Assembly (NCBI GenBank): GCA_037013495.1
Contig: CM072810.1
Location: 85,296,449-85,360,448, forward strand
From: Hippophae tibetana
Taxonomy: Eukaryota; Streptophyta; Magnoliopsida; Rosales; Elaeagnaceae
Reading direction: 5' to 3'
DNA length: 64,000 nucleotides
Shown: piece by piece, positions 11,031-25,796 of the stretch
Numbering within the stretch: position 1 is the first letter of the stretch
How the letters are laid out: each line of letters starts with the position of its first letter
The notes under the pieces: model-generated
What the model saw: only the letters and a program-made list of their open reading frames with translations
Database searches by the model: none
What the model was told of the DNA's origin: nothing
Translations under genes and position numbers: made by a program

Positions 11031-11894
11031 GGTGGATGTGAGACCAACTTGAGGTTGTCAACCAAATTACGAGTACATCCCTTAAAAAGTGCCTTAGTGA
11101 AGATATCTGCAAGTTGATCGTTGGAGGAGATGAGGAAAAGCTTGAGAGCACTATGGACAAGATGAGAACGAATAAAGTGACAATCAATCTCGATGTTTTT
11201 AGTTTGTTCATGGAAGACGTCATTGGGAGCAATATGAATGACACATTGATTGTCACAATAAAAAGAAGTAGCAGAGGATGTGGAGACACAAATCCTTAAG
11301 AAGCCATTGTAGCCAAAGGAGCTCAGATGTGGTATCAACAAGAGCACGATATTCTGCTTCAGTATTAGAGCGGGCCACGAAAGTTTGTTTCTTACTTCAC
11401 TAAGAAATCAAAGAAGAACCAAGGAGAAAGCAATAACCTATAGTGGACCTGTGATCAGTGGGATCTCCTACCCAACCAGCATCAGAGAATGCATAAAGTA
11501 CAAGAGGAGACTGAGCTGAGTAGAAAAGGCCATGGAAGAGAGTGTTCTTCAAGTATCGTAGAATGCGTAGAACAATAGCATAATGAGTCGATCGTGGAGC
11601 AGATAGATACTGGTTCACCTGATGAACAACATAAGAAATGTATGGACGAGTAACTGTAAGATAAACCAGACTGCCAACCAATCGTTTGTAAAGAGAGGGA
11701 TTAGACAATGGTTTCTCTCTCGAGGGTGTCAGATGCGTGTTAAGTTCAACTAGAGTGTTAAAAATCTTGTTGTCAGTGAGTCCATCTTGAGATAAAAGGT
11801 CAGATGCATACTTGGCTTGAGTAATATAAAGACCATTTGTGGAACGAGTGATCTCAAGACCCAAGAAATAGATGAGATGTCCAAGGTCTTTCAT
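11027..11894 (-). pseudogene. Copia RT end and RNase H fragment
   Basis: The 164-codon frame at 11400-11894 carries copia reverse-transcriptase end and connection motifs (MKDLGHLIYFLGLEITRS, SLVYLTVTRP, LRILRYLK) and the start of RNase H (FSDAGWVGDPTDHRSTIGY). The frame at 11027-11347 carries the RNase H end (FHEQTKNIEIDCHFIR, DQLADIFTKAL). A short gap and frame change near 11350-11400 separate them. In an intact element these copy the RNA into DNA and remove the template. It is upstream of the polypurine tract, as expected. Confidence 0.92.
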
Positions 11895-12480
11895 CTCAAA
11901 TTACTGACTAAGAAAATCCTTGAGTTCTTGAATGCCATTGAGGTCATCACCGGTTATGATCATATCATCCACATATAGGAGAATAAAAATGGTGCCTTTA
12001 TCATTGCGATGAAGAAATAATGCTGAATCATAAGGACTGGTAGTGTAACCCAAGCGAAGGATGGTGGAGCTAAACTTGGCAAACCACGCTCGTGAAGCTT
12101 GTTTAAGGCCATAAAGTGCATTTCAAAGGCGACAAACCTTGTTTGTTTCAATAGAAATACTATGAGGAGGTTGCACATAGACTTCTTCATGTAGATCCCC
12201 ATTAAGAAATGCATTTTTAACATCCATCTGAAAAAGGTCTCATTTCTAGCAGCGACAACAACTAAGAGGGTATGAACAAAGGAGATACGGGCAACTGGAG
12301 CAAAAGTCTCTTCATAATCAATCACATACTCTTATGTAAAACCTTTTGCAACAAGACGAGCCTTGTAGCATTGGATGTACCCATCAAAGTGAGTCTTGAT
12401 CTTATAGATCCACTTGCAACCAACCACAGACTGACTAGGAGGGAGAGTAACCATATCCTAAGTATGGTTTTTGGTTAATG
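11895..12480 (-). pseudogene. Copia reverse transcriptase fragment
   Basis: Minus-strand frames carry the RT fingers and palm: GCKWIYKIKTHFDGYIQ, KARLVAKGF, YEETFAPVARI, and the catalytic YVDDMIITGDD with YVDD at 11971-11985. At least two frameshifts and several stops break the domain, including TAG before DMVTLPP where copia elements have Trp. The catalytic Asp pair survives but the domain cannot be translated as one piece. Confidence 0.9.
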
Positions 12481-12508
12481 CATCAACTTCTTCTTTTATT
12501 GCAATCTG

Positions 12509-13600
12509 CTATAAAGGGTTAGTAGATGCCTCATGATAGGTGTGAGGCTCATGGAGTGTAGCAAGTACAGTGTAACAATGATAGTCAAGTAAATGTGTAT
12601 GAATGGATCTTACCCAGGTTGAGTGGCGTGGTGGAATATCTTGTAGAGGATCTTCAGGTGGAGCAGGAGTAAGAGACCTATACTCAAGGTGGGGTAGCTT
12701 GTCATCAACCTGTTCTTCTATAATCTGTCTAGGAGAATCATTAAAAATATCTAAAGATTGAATAGAGAAGACCAAAGTAAGATCAAGAGTATATGTAAAA
12801 GGAACAGGAGACTCATCTAGAAAGATTTCTAAAACATTTGAGTTAGTTAGGGAAGAACGAAAGTGAGAGAGTTCAACAAATAAGCGATGTTCTCAAAAGA
12901 AAACATTATGGGAAAGAAAAAGATGATGTGAGATAGGATCATAGCATTGATACCCTTTTTGAGTTTCACCATAACCAAGAAAACAACCAAGTTTAGATCA
13001 AGGCTCAAGTTTGTTGTGTTTATGAGGCTAAAAAAGAACGAAATAGGCATATCCGTATAAGTAAAGGTAATGATAGTCAAGGGATGACCCAAAAAGGCAT
13101 TCATATTGAGTCAAATTATGAATGACAGCGCTTGGAATGCGATTAATGGCATGAACAACACGAAGAACGACTTCACCCCAAAATGGGGCAAGAACTTTGG
13201 CAGAAAGAAGAAGAGCACAAACAGTGTCAAGAATATGACGAAGTTTTCTTTCGGCTCGACCATTTTGTTGAGAGGTGCCTGGACAGGTTAGATGATGTGC
13301 AGTGCCATAGGAATGTAACAGAGCTTGAAAATCATATTGAGTATATTCAAGAGCATTATCAAATCGAATTTTTTTGATATGTTTGAAGAATTGTGTTTCA
13401 ACCATTTTTGCAAAGTTACTGTATATTGGTAAGATTTCAGAACGGGATTTCAGAACGGGATTTCATAGGAAATATTCAACTATAACGAGAATAATCATCA
13501 ATAAAAACAACAAAATAACGAGATTCACCAATACTAGTAACAAGAGAAGGTCCCTAAACATCAGAATGAATTAACTCAAATATAATATAGAGATAGATTC
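12509..13600 (-). pseudogene. Copia integrase fragment
   Basis: Minus-strand translation gives integrase core motifs: FVVFIDDYSRYSWIF near 13480-13540, then KIRFDNALEY, and QQNGRAERKLRHILD around 13250 with the final catalytic Glu, followed by APFWGEVVLRVVHAINRIPS. A low-complexity linker toward RT lies at 12509-12775. Two overlapping frames are needed to read the core, so it is frameshifted. Integrase would insert the element DNA into the host chromosome. Confidence 0.9.
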
Positions 13601-13629
13601 ACTATTATTGAAAGGTAAAGCTGGTTGTT

Positions 13630-14200
13630 TTCCTAACTAGCATGAAGTGAAATCAAAATTGTCTTTGGACACAGAACCCAATAGACCTTTGGAAGCTAAC
13701 TATTGTACCCGAGTGGATGAGGCATGACCAAGATGAGAATGTCAAAGTGCGAGAAAAGGTAAGGAAGAAACTAAAGCAGTTGGCATTAGTAACAAAGATA
13801 GGAGCAACATGTGGAAGATGAAGATTGTTAATGGGATACATATGCCTGACCCTAGGACTGGTCCCAAGCTCTTGCTTTGTCCTCGGATCCTGCACAATAC
13901 ACCCAGAATAGTAAAAAATAAGGCGATATTCTAGTTCAGCTAATTGTCTCATAAAGCATAAATTATAGGATGAGTCAGGTAGATAGAAGACCCCATAAAC
14001 AAAGAGTTTAGAAGTCGAAACAAAACCTAGACTATTCCCCATGCATAGTGGAACCATCAGCTATATGAATATTAAGAGGGTGTGGTGCAGGGTCAAGTTT
14101 AGAGAATAAAGATGAGTGATGTGTCATGTGATTACAACACGCAGAATCAAAAAGTCAAGTTTGAGACTCACTAGACATAACTGAGATAGTAGTGGAAAGA
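13630..14200 (-). pseudogene. Copia protease and GAG-pre-integrase fragment
   Basis: FDSACCNHMTHHSSLFSKL near 14090-14150 matches the copia aspartic protease start, with TGA where Trp normally precedes it and DSA in place of the common DSG. Downstream are FVYGVFYLPDSSYNLCFM and a GAG-pre-integrase-like QDPRTKQELGTS. The protease would cut the polyprotein into its parts. It is broken by stops and frameshifts. Confidence 0.85.
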
Positions 14201-14400
14201 GATGCATTACCAACCATTTGAACAACGTGAGTTATGATCTTCTGTAGTTCAGTGGGGGAAAGGTTGATAGTGGGTCTAGAACACTGGGACTCAGTTGAAA
14301 TGGAAGGCATCGACAGAGTAGACTCAGTATTAGCAACAACAGTAGTAGATTTGTTGACCATTGACCTGTCTGTTGTCAATCATGCGACCAAGGTAGGCAT
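14155..14400 (-). pseudogene. Residual copia gag C-terminus
   Basis: A 74-codon minus-strand frame reads SMVNKSTTVVANTES and SPTELQKIITHVVQM, typical of the Ser/Thr-rich linker between gag and protease in this copia type. The capsid-like domain and zinc knuckle that should precede it are absent; sequence passes straight into LTR-like DNA, so gag was lost by an internal deletion. Confidence 0.65.
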
Positions 14401-14549
14401 CATCTTCTTCCTAAATATACATAGTGTCTTTATATAAGAGTTACAAGTAAACTATATATGACTAAAGTAAATTACATATACTTAAAGTAAACTAGATATA
14501 CATTAACAGATATGATATACATTAATCTATTAATATATATACATTAATA
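14400..14549 (-). repeat. Partial 5' LTR of the copia element
   Basis: This shares TACAAGTAAACTA and a TATACATTAA-rich end with the 3' LTR, but its inner boundary cannot be fixed and no primer binding site is seen beside it. Confidence 0.6.
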
Positions 14550-14554
14550 ATTCC

Positions 14555-18655
<4,101 letters not shown>

Positions 18656-19227
18656 ATATGGGTATATAGTGCACGTGAACATTGGTGATAAAAAAGAGCC
18701 CTATCATGCATGACTTTTAAGAATCATTGACTTGTTGACCTAATATTCTAATAGTAGTGTGTGTGTATAATATTAGTATGTTAAAGCCTAACTTATCTAC
18801 CCTATTTAATACCCTGTCCCTAGCTTCTCTTAAAACATATTATCAACTTTAATGCAACCAGCAACTGAATAATAATAAATTATAATGAGTTAATTCTTTA
18901 ATAAAAATGTTTTTTTATGTCGGATTATTTTAAATTTAAATCATTTTTTATTAGAATATCATGTATACATTAAAAAAGTTGCAAAAAATATATATTATTT
19001 TAATCAAATATTAACTGATAAAATAAGATAAGATGATATTAACTTATAATTTAATGGATAAAATAATATTAAAAAATTAATTATTATGTTAATTTTAAGT
19101 TATTATATTGTATTATATTTAATTTATTTAATAAATAAATTAAAATGAATCGTTTTATATTATCATCTTATTTTATATTGATACCAATATTGTATTGTGT
19201 TATTGTATAGTTTCAAAAATTATCACC

Positions 19228-19327
19228 TAGATATTTTTGTAAAAGAGTATATGATATCAAATCACATGTTAAATATATAGATATTTTTGCAAAAGCGTAT
19301 ATCATATCAAATAACATGTTAAATTGT
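19228..19327. repeat. Tandem duplication, two 50-bp units
   Basis: Units begin TAGATATTTTTG at 19228 and 19278 and differ at a few positions (for example GAGTATATG versus GCGTATATC). Confidence 0.85.
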
Positions 19328-20014
19328 ATTCTACTAAAGAACATGGAAAGTGGAAACAGAGGTTCTTCACAATGCATGACTGGTCCCTCTTTAATATTCC
19401 TCCTTATGTGATTAAAGATTCACTCGTTGTTTTAGGTTAGAATATGTAAAGATCTTTTAAAACATTTTACTACTGTGTAAAATATGTTATATGTCCATCA
19501 CAAAGTTTTTATGCAGACGGTTATTATCACTAATATATTTAATGCTAATATTTTAAATTGATAAAAATATTCTTTTATCTTTAATATATTTTTTATGTTA
19601 ATTAAATTACTTTTAATGATATTTTTATCAATTTTTAAAATTGATATTAAATATAGTGTGTAAACAATAAAAAAAAATATGTCAATATTCTCAAGACATA
19701 TTATATATTATAAATATAACTAATTTTATATAATCTTATTTGATATACTTTATTAAATTTAGTTATATTATTCTATATAAATAATTTTATATAATTTTGT
19801 AAATTTAATTATATTATTCAATCAAGTAGCATTAATGTGTCAAGTAATTTCTGTAACCTATTTATAATTAATTTTTAGATCTTTTCATATAAGAATGATA
19901 AGGAGAAATACAACAATTAATGACAAAACTATCATTTACAAAATGTGAAAATAAAAGTAAAAAACTTATCAACAATTTTACACCATAAGATAGAAAATAG
20001 CAACCCTCGAGACG

Positions 20015-20069
20015 ACTTAAAACTTAAATTGAGAAAATTAATTCTTAAATTGAGTTAATTAAACATAAT
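20015..20069. repeat. 55-bp segment duplicated at 25721-25774
   Basis: ACTTAAAACTTAAATTGAG and the following bases recur almost unchanged at 25721, directly after the truncated 3' LTR. The copy here lies about 250 bp outside the 5' LTR, so it is flanking DNA used as template for a filler insertion at the other end. Confidence 0.85.
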
Positions 20070-20388
20070 ATTGATAAAAATTTATAAATTATGAACCTAA
20101 TTAACCTAGAGAATGTGAATAGATTATTTTTAATTTTTAACAATTTATAATTTAATGATCGAATAGTATTAGGGTTAAAATATATTTTGGGCTTAATTTT
20201 TCAAAGCCCATAAAAAAACTTAATATTATAAAAAAATTATTTTTTAAAATACATTTAAAAAATAATTTCATAAATTGATTTAAGTTTAAATAAATATTTT
20301 AACACCAAAAAGAATAATGTGTTTTACTTCCATGTTTTTATTCTGTTATACATATAGGGGAAAATATATTTAATTAAGCTTTATTTAT

Positions 20389-20705
20389 ATGCACACTACA
20401 TGATTATTTTTTACACTTCGTTTATTTTTATGTAAACTGAACTAATGTACAATGAGACGTTCAAGCCAAGTTGTTGTTTGCTTTACCTATATCTTTTCAG
20501 TTACTTATAAGCTTATCAAGTTGCAGCGAAGATGGATTCACCGGACCATAGGATGGTTCCACTATGGAGTCTAGGAAATCATTGTATTATATCTTATTCT
20601 TATAAGTGTCATGTAGTGAGAGAGAGGTTTTGTCACACGAATATGCCAAAGGAGGAGTTTGTAAGAACTATGAGTGTTGGCTATTTTCGTGAACAAAATA
20701 TTTAT
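20389..20705 (+). repeat. 310-bp block present only in the 5' LTR, bounded by TATTTAT
   Basis: TATTTAT occurs at 20382-20388 and again at 20699-20705. The 3' LTR fragment has a single TATTTAT with nothing between. Either a segment inserted here with a 7-bp duplication, or the 3' copy lost it by recombination between the 7-mers. Inside is a 59-codon plus-strand frame from 20532 to 20711, starting MDSPDHRMVPLW, with no recognised domain. The block is less AT-rich than its surroundings. No terminal inverted repeats are seen. Confidence 0.6.
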
Positions 20706-20933
20706 CTATAAATTTGTTTTAGGCATACTATCATGTCTATCAAGAAAAGCCAAACAAATGCTTGAGTTCCAGATAACTATACTTCATGTATATCTTTGAT
20801 AAATACGACACATAGGATTACATTTATGCATTTAATAACACATGCTTATAAATCTGAAATTATTTTTAGTGCTAAAATATGGAATAAGATATGCTAAAAG
20901 ATATTAGATATATACTCCAAAATAAGATATGCT

Positions 20934-21236
20934 AAAAGATATTAGATAAGATATACTTTAAATTATATTTGAAATTATTATCATAAAAGATAGCATAAAA
21001 TCTATTTTTAAAAGATATTAGATAAGATATACTTTAAATTATATTTGAAATCATTATCATAAAAGATAGCATAAAATCTATTTTTAAAAGATATTAGATA
21101 AGATATACCCTAAATTATAGTTGAAATCTTTAGCATAAAAGATAACATAAAATCTATTTTAAAACATATTAGATAGGATATATTTTAAATTATAACTGAA
21201 ATCTTTACCATAAAAGATAGCATAAAATCTATTTTA
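20934..21236 (+). repeat. Four tandem 76-bp units in U3 of the Sirevirus LTR
   Basis: Units start with AAAAGATATT (or AAAACATATT) at 20934, 21010, 21086 and 21161. Each carries AGATAAGATA (AGATAGGATA in the last) and AAAGATAGCATAAAATC (one variant). GATAAG matches the plant I-box/GATA-factor site. The array ends about 110 bp before the TATA box, where enhancers sit. Confidence 0.9.
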
Positions 21237-21347
21237 AAAGAAATGTATTTTAAATGGGAGTTATCTTAATTAATGAGAATTATTAATCCTATTTGTAATA
21301 GAAAAGATATTTATCAATTACATAAGATTAAGAGTTTTAATTTTTCC

Positions 21348-21355
21348 TATAAATA
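21348..21355 (+). promoter_or_regulatory. TATA box of the Sirevirus 5' LTR
   Basis: TATAAATA follows a C-rich step and lies downstream of the 76-bp array, in the place expected for the U3/R promoter. Confidence 0.6.
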
Positions 21356-22214
21356 AAACTCATTGATCATTGGTTCAATAAACCACACAAGAGCATTATT
21401 CTATTCTTCTTAATTTTTCTCTATTATTTTACAAATATAAGATCGTAATTCTTTAGGCTTTTTTATTTAGTTAATCTATTAAATATTAGTGGTTATGTTT
21501 GATTGATTAATAAGCCTAATTATTTTATTTTGATAATATATTCTTATGGTTTATTCTTTATTTTTGTTCCTAAATTATTAGATCAAATAATTGTTTTTGT
21601 TATATCATAATTATTTGATTTGATTATTAATCTTTAAAGAAGCTATTTTTATTGAACTTGTGCTTGATCTTTTTGCTCTAGGATTTGCTATTTGATTTAA
21701 TTTAAATGACATATGTTTTGAATCATCTAGTTAGGATTATTCATTATTAAATCTATTCTAAAACACATACGGGCACTTGTGTTTTTGTGCTAACTATTTT
21801 GCAGTTACTTCGGGAACGTATCTAATTGACGGAAAGCTTATTAAAATGTTGGTCTGGAAATCGCTCACGTTAATATTAGAAACTGTGAAAACAGAGTAGG
21901 GGTTCGTAAGTAAAGTACATTGGGGTTGTATCCTAGGGAGGGTAGTATAAGACCGAGTTTATACTTGAACATTTGATTTTTATAGTGGAAAGTTAGGTGG
22001 TTCGATGGTTTTCCTCTTAGGTCATGGTTGTGGCCTAGGTTGTTTCCACCTAAAAATATCGTGTGTTATTATTTTATTTCCGCACTTATTTTTACATATA
22101 ATTTCATGTGTGACTATTTTGTTTAGGTTATTAAATTATAAATTAGTAAAAATTAAAAATAACTTATTCACCCCCATCTAGGTTAATTAGGTCTATAATT
22201 TATAAACTTTCAAT

Positions 22215-22226
22215 TGGTATCAGAGC
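22215..22226 (+). other. Primer binding site, tRNA-iMet type
   Basis: TGGTATCAGAGC begins two bases after the LTR end and complements the 3' end of plant initiator tRNA-Met, the usual copia primer. Confidence 0.93.
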
Positions 22227-22288
22227 CGACACTAGACACACTTAGTGAGATTGATCCTTAGGGACACACACATTTACTTATAGACCAA

Positions 22289-24270
22289 ATGAAAGAAGGT
22301 GGGTCATCTGTTAGACCCTTACTCTTTGATAGATTTAGTTACCATTACTAGAAGGCTCGCATGCAAGCCTTTCTCAAACAAGATGAAAAAGTCTGGGATG
22401 CTATTCTTGATGGTTGGGAACCATCTTTGGTATCAAGAACAATCATAAAGCCAAGAAGAGACTGGACCACTGAAGAATGCACCCTGAGTGGGGCAAACCA
22501 AAAAGGTCTAAGCTCAATATTTGCGGTAGTGTCGATGGATGAGTTCTGTCACATCTCCGACTGTGAGACTGCTAAAGATGCATGAAATGCACTTGCTCTT
22601 GTTCATGAAGGAACTTCCCAAGTAAAACAAACAAAATTGAGATTGCTAGCATCTGAGTTTGATTCCATTAAAATGAGCAATAAAGAAAGTTTTGGTCAAT
22701 TCTATGCTCACTTTTGTGATATCACTAATTCTTTCTCTAACCTTGGTGAGAAAATTCCACAACCAATACAAGTACGTAAACTCCTAAGCTCCTTAACAGT
22801 TGACTACAAGATGAAAGTAACAACGATAGAGGAAATCAAGAATGTGGACACACTAAATATTGATGAACTTGTCGAGTCAATCCAAACCTATGAGCTTTCT
22901 CTTGATCGTCTCAAGAAAATCAAGGATGTGACATTCAAAAGCTCCAAAATGAACATCTCTGATAGTGATGAGGATATAAATGATGAGTCATTAGTCTCGC
23001 TAGCATGAAAATTGAAGAAGTTCCTGAAAATGAAGGGTCAACAAAATAATCAATCTAATAAGGGACAATCTAGTTGTTCGAGGGACCAAAAGTCAAGGGA
23101 AATCAAGCCTCCTAGCTCTGATGGTAAGAAAACTAAGCTCACTAGTCCTCGATGCTATACTTGTGAGGGCTTTGGTCATATTTCTATAGATTGTGCAAAC
23201 AATAAAAATAAATTTGGAAAAGCCTTTAATGGTACACTCAGTGACACGGGAAATGAGCAAGATAATGCTAGTAACTCATAAGATGATGACACTAACTATC
23301 GTACCTTCACCGCAACTACCAAAGCATACCACAATGACTCTGACCCTAGCTCGGATGAAGAAAATAAGGAAGTAAACTCATCTTTCTTATTGTCTAGGTT
23401 TAATGTATCGAGTTATGAGGAACTATTCATGGATTGTTTAGGTTCCAGAGAAGAGAGAGATAAACTACTTGTGGAAGTAACTAAACTTAATGATACCATC
23501 AATATTCACAAAACAAATCCTCTAGCCTAGAGAGAGATAAAAAAGAATTGTCTGATAATTTTAATGCCATGAATTTGAGACTTGTAGAAACCATTAAGGA
23601 AAACAAAAAGCTTAGGCAAGAACTTAGTATTGCTAAAGATACGGTGAAGAATTTGACTATAGGTGTTGAAAAATTGACCAAAGTCCTAGACTATGGAAGC
23701 TACATGGAGATAAGAGAGGTCTTGGATACATAGATGAACAGTCAACACCTTCAATATCAAAGACCACGCTTGTAAGGTCCTTAAACTCTACTCCTACTGT
23801 TACTACTTATGCACAAAGAACTATTGCACCTGTGGTAAAAATAATGTTAAGTTTGTGCCTATCTGTCGTCATTGTGGTAGGAAAGGTCATATAAGACCAA
23901 AATGTAGATATTTGATGAATGCTCCTAAACTTAATCATTATTTCCATGCTTCACATAGTAAGACCCATAAGAATTATTCATCTATGCATGCTACATCATA
24001 CTCAAAGATGAATGGAAATTATAATAACTTGTTCAGAAATTCTACTAGGAAGCATGAAGTCTTAGGTTCAAAGAGGCAATCAAATTTTAGTATTTTTAAT
24101 GCTATGACTCATTATCATCATCCTATTATGCATATTGCATCTTCATTTGGGATGAATGAGAAAAGTACAGCTAAGTTAAAAAACATGTCTATAAAACCTA
24201 AGTTAGTTTAGTCTCAACCCAATGATATAGAGAAATCAAAATGCCAAAAAATGTAGGTTAGGAATGGTTG
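22289..24270 (+). pseudogene. Sirevirus-like gag pseudogene
   Basis: ATG at 22289 opens a gag-like frame (MKEGGSSVRPLLFD). A capsid-like region follows with FDSIKMSNKESFGQFYAHF and YELSLDRLKKIKD, a first zinc knuckle CYTCEGFGHISIDC near 23155-23200, a Glu/Lys-rich likely coiled coil near 23560-23700, and a second knuckle CRHCGRKGHIRPKC near 23861. At least five stops and a frameshift interrupt it. Three stops sit where the family has Trp: TAG before KARMQAF, TGA before NALALVHEG, and TAG before VRNGC. Gag would form the particle core. Pol, which should follow, is missing. Confidence 0.88.
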
Positions 24271-25499
24271 TTTTTTCTTGGCCACCTGACCGTCTTTTAT
24301 TCCTTCATCTAGGTATTTTTGTTAGAGTACTTAAATGAACTTAGGTGAGCAATATTTATTGTCTTTATTTTATTTATTAGTTAAACTTACAAAAAAAAAA
24401 AGCAAAATCCTTATTTGGCCAACATAGTATTGAACTTATTCAACACTTATAGACATATAACCTTATTTTTAATGACTTAACTAATTTTGATATTTATTGT
24501 ATAAATTATTCTACAATTTTTTCTTATGCACAAACATATTCTTATACATGTGATTATCGATGTTGACATAAACCTCTTCACACACTCACGAACACACACA
24601 TATGTTATGCTTAAAGTTTATGAATTTTCTTGAAAGACTCTAGGACTTTAACTAATCTTGATTGTAAAATTGTGTTGAGTTTTATTTTGGCTTACTAAAA
24701 TTTTACCATATGGAGGCACCTAGTATCGAGAGGGCTACCTACTGTGATGTGTGAAGCTACCGCAGTGAGCGAATAGGGCTACCTCACAACTAGTGTGAAA
24801 GTCATCATGCTAGGTTTATGGCTCGTGCAATTTTTTTTTTTTTTTTGCAAAAAGTGACTACTTATAAATCTTGTCCATTGAATGCACAAAAAGAAAGAGC
24901 CAATAGAGGTTATAAAAAATATCATTTACCTCATATATATATATATATATATATAATTAAGTCTTCTTTCGTAGATATATTTTATTGTGTGAGATTGAAG
25001 AGTCGATTATGATTTTACATGATAGGTGATATTTTTTTCTTTTGAGTCTTTCTTGATAGGTCATAAATGAATTAATTGACATAATTGTAGATTTTAAACA
25101 TATATACTACTTTAAGTAAATGTCAATGTGTCATTATATGTATTCGTGTGACTCTTATACTCTAATTATTTATTTATATGATAAATAATCAAAATTAGAG
25201 TTAAGAAAATGATGAGTTCTGAATTGGTTGTATGCTCATTTGTGATTAAATGAGTTTAATACTTTATATGGTTATTTATGAAGAAAAAAAATATTAAAAA
25301 AATTTAATTAGATTTTTTTCACTTCCATATTCTTTTCATATATTACCTTTTTAATTCATTTCTAAGTTAGAGAGTCATAGAACTTAAGGGGAGTTTAAAT
25401 CATATTACACTTCTGCATTACTCTACTTTTACACTACTATATCTTTAGGAGGAGTTTAGCTTCATTGCTTTGTCTAATATTTTATCTTTCTCGTATGTC
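24271..25499 (+). other. Noncoding 3' region of the Sirevirus-like element
   Basis: Full of stops in all frames and without RT, integrase or RNase H motifs. It contains a GGGCTACCT direct repeat at about 24735-24790 and an (AT)n run near 24930-24952. Long noncoding DNA upstream of the polypurine tract is usual in Sireviruses, so deletion of pol probably joined the gag end to this region. Confidence 0.6.
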
Positions 25500-25515
25500 A
25501 AAAAGTGGGAAAGAA
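25500..25515 (+). other. Polypurine tract of the Sirevirus-like element
   Basis: AAAAAGTGGGAAAGAA lies immediately before the 3' LTR start at 25519. Confidence 0.7.
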
Positions 25516-25518
25516 TAA

Positions 25519-25709
25519 TGTGTTTTACTTTCATGTTTTTATTCTGTTATATATATAGGGGAGAATATATTTAATTAAGCTTTATTTATCTGTAAATTTA
25601 TTTTTAGACCTGCTATCAAGTCTATCAAGAAAAGCCAAACAAATGTTCGAGTTCTAGATAATTATACTTCAAGTATATATTTGATAACTACAACACATAG
25701 GATTGCATG
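25519..25709 (+). repeat. Truncated 3' LTR of the Sirevirus-like element
   Basis: About 190 bp match the start of the 5' LTR (20318-20388 joined to 20699-20830). Similarity stops after AGGATTGCAT, so at least 80 percent of the LTR is lost. Confidence 0.8.
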
Positions 25710-25796
25710 AATGCTATTTAACTTAAAACTTAAATTGAGAAAATTAATTCTTAAATTGAGTTGAATAAACATAACATAGGCATAATGCTATTTAAC
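25710..25796. repeat. Break-repair filler: copied 55-mer bounded by AATGCTATTTAAC
   Basis: AATGCTATTTAAC occurs at 25710-25722 and 25784-25796, with the copy of 20015-20069 between. A templated filler at a deletion edge, flanked by a short direct repeat, is the pattern left by synthesis-dependent end joining. Confidence 0.6.

Larger units (their letters stand above)
10859..14549 (-). mobile_element. Ty1/copia LTR retrotransposon, 5' end deleted
   Basis: The minus-strand polyprotein order is gag remnant, protease, integrase, reverse transcriptase, RNase H. The element is bounded by a 5-bp duplication ATTCC at 10854-10858 and 14550-14554. The left (3') LTR is complete, TG to CA; the right terminus ends CATTAATA where the left LTR has CATTAACA. 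Gag zinc knuckle, primer binding site and part of the 5' LTR are missing, so the right LTR is only partly recognisable. Stops and frameshifts break the polyprotein: for example TGA before FDSA in protease and TAG before DMVTLPP in reverse transcriptase, both at positions normally Trp. It is inactive. Confidence 0.93.
20318..22212 (+). repeat. 5' LTR of the Sirevirus-like element
   Basis: The start is set by the point where it becomes identical with the 3' fragment (TGTGTTTTACTT versus TGTGTTTTACTTT), the end by CTTTCA just before the primer site. The U3 region holds a 76-bp tandem array and a TATA box. A 310-bp block at 20389-20698 is absent from the 3' fragment. Confidence 0.75.
20318..25709 (+). 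mobile_element. Sirevirus-like copia element lacking pol
   Basis: A 1.9-kb 5' LTR ends CTTTCA, followed by the tRNA-Met primer site TGGTATCAGAGC, a long gag with two CCHC knuckles, a noncoding 3' region, a purine tract and about 190 bp of 3' LTR beginning TGTGTTTTAC. The long LTR, large gag ending in a coiled-coil-like part and second knuckle, and long 3' noncoding region resemble Sireviruses. Protease, integrase, RT and RNase H are absent between about 24270 and 25500. The 3' LTR breaks off at about 25709. The element is dead and could at best have been non-autonomous. Confidence 0.82.

Noticed and set aside
20532..20560. CACCGGAC resembling the Sirevirus CACCGGACT motif
   Set aside because: Sirevirus copies of that motif cluster upstream of the purine tract; here it is a single imperfect match inside the 5' LTR block.
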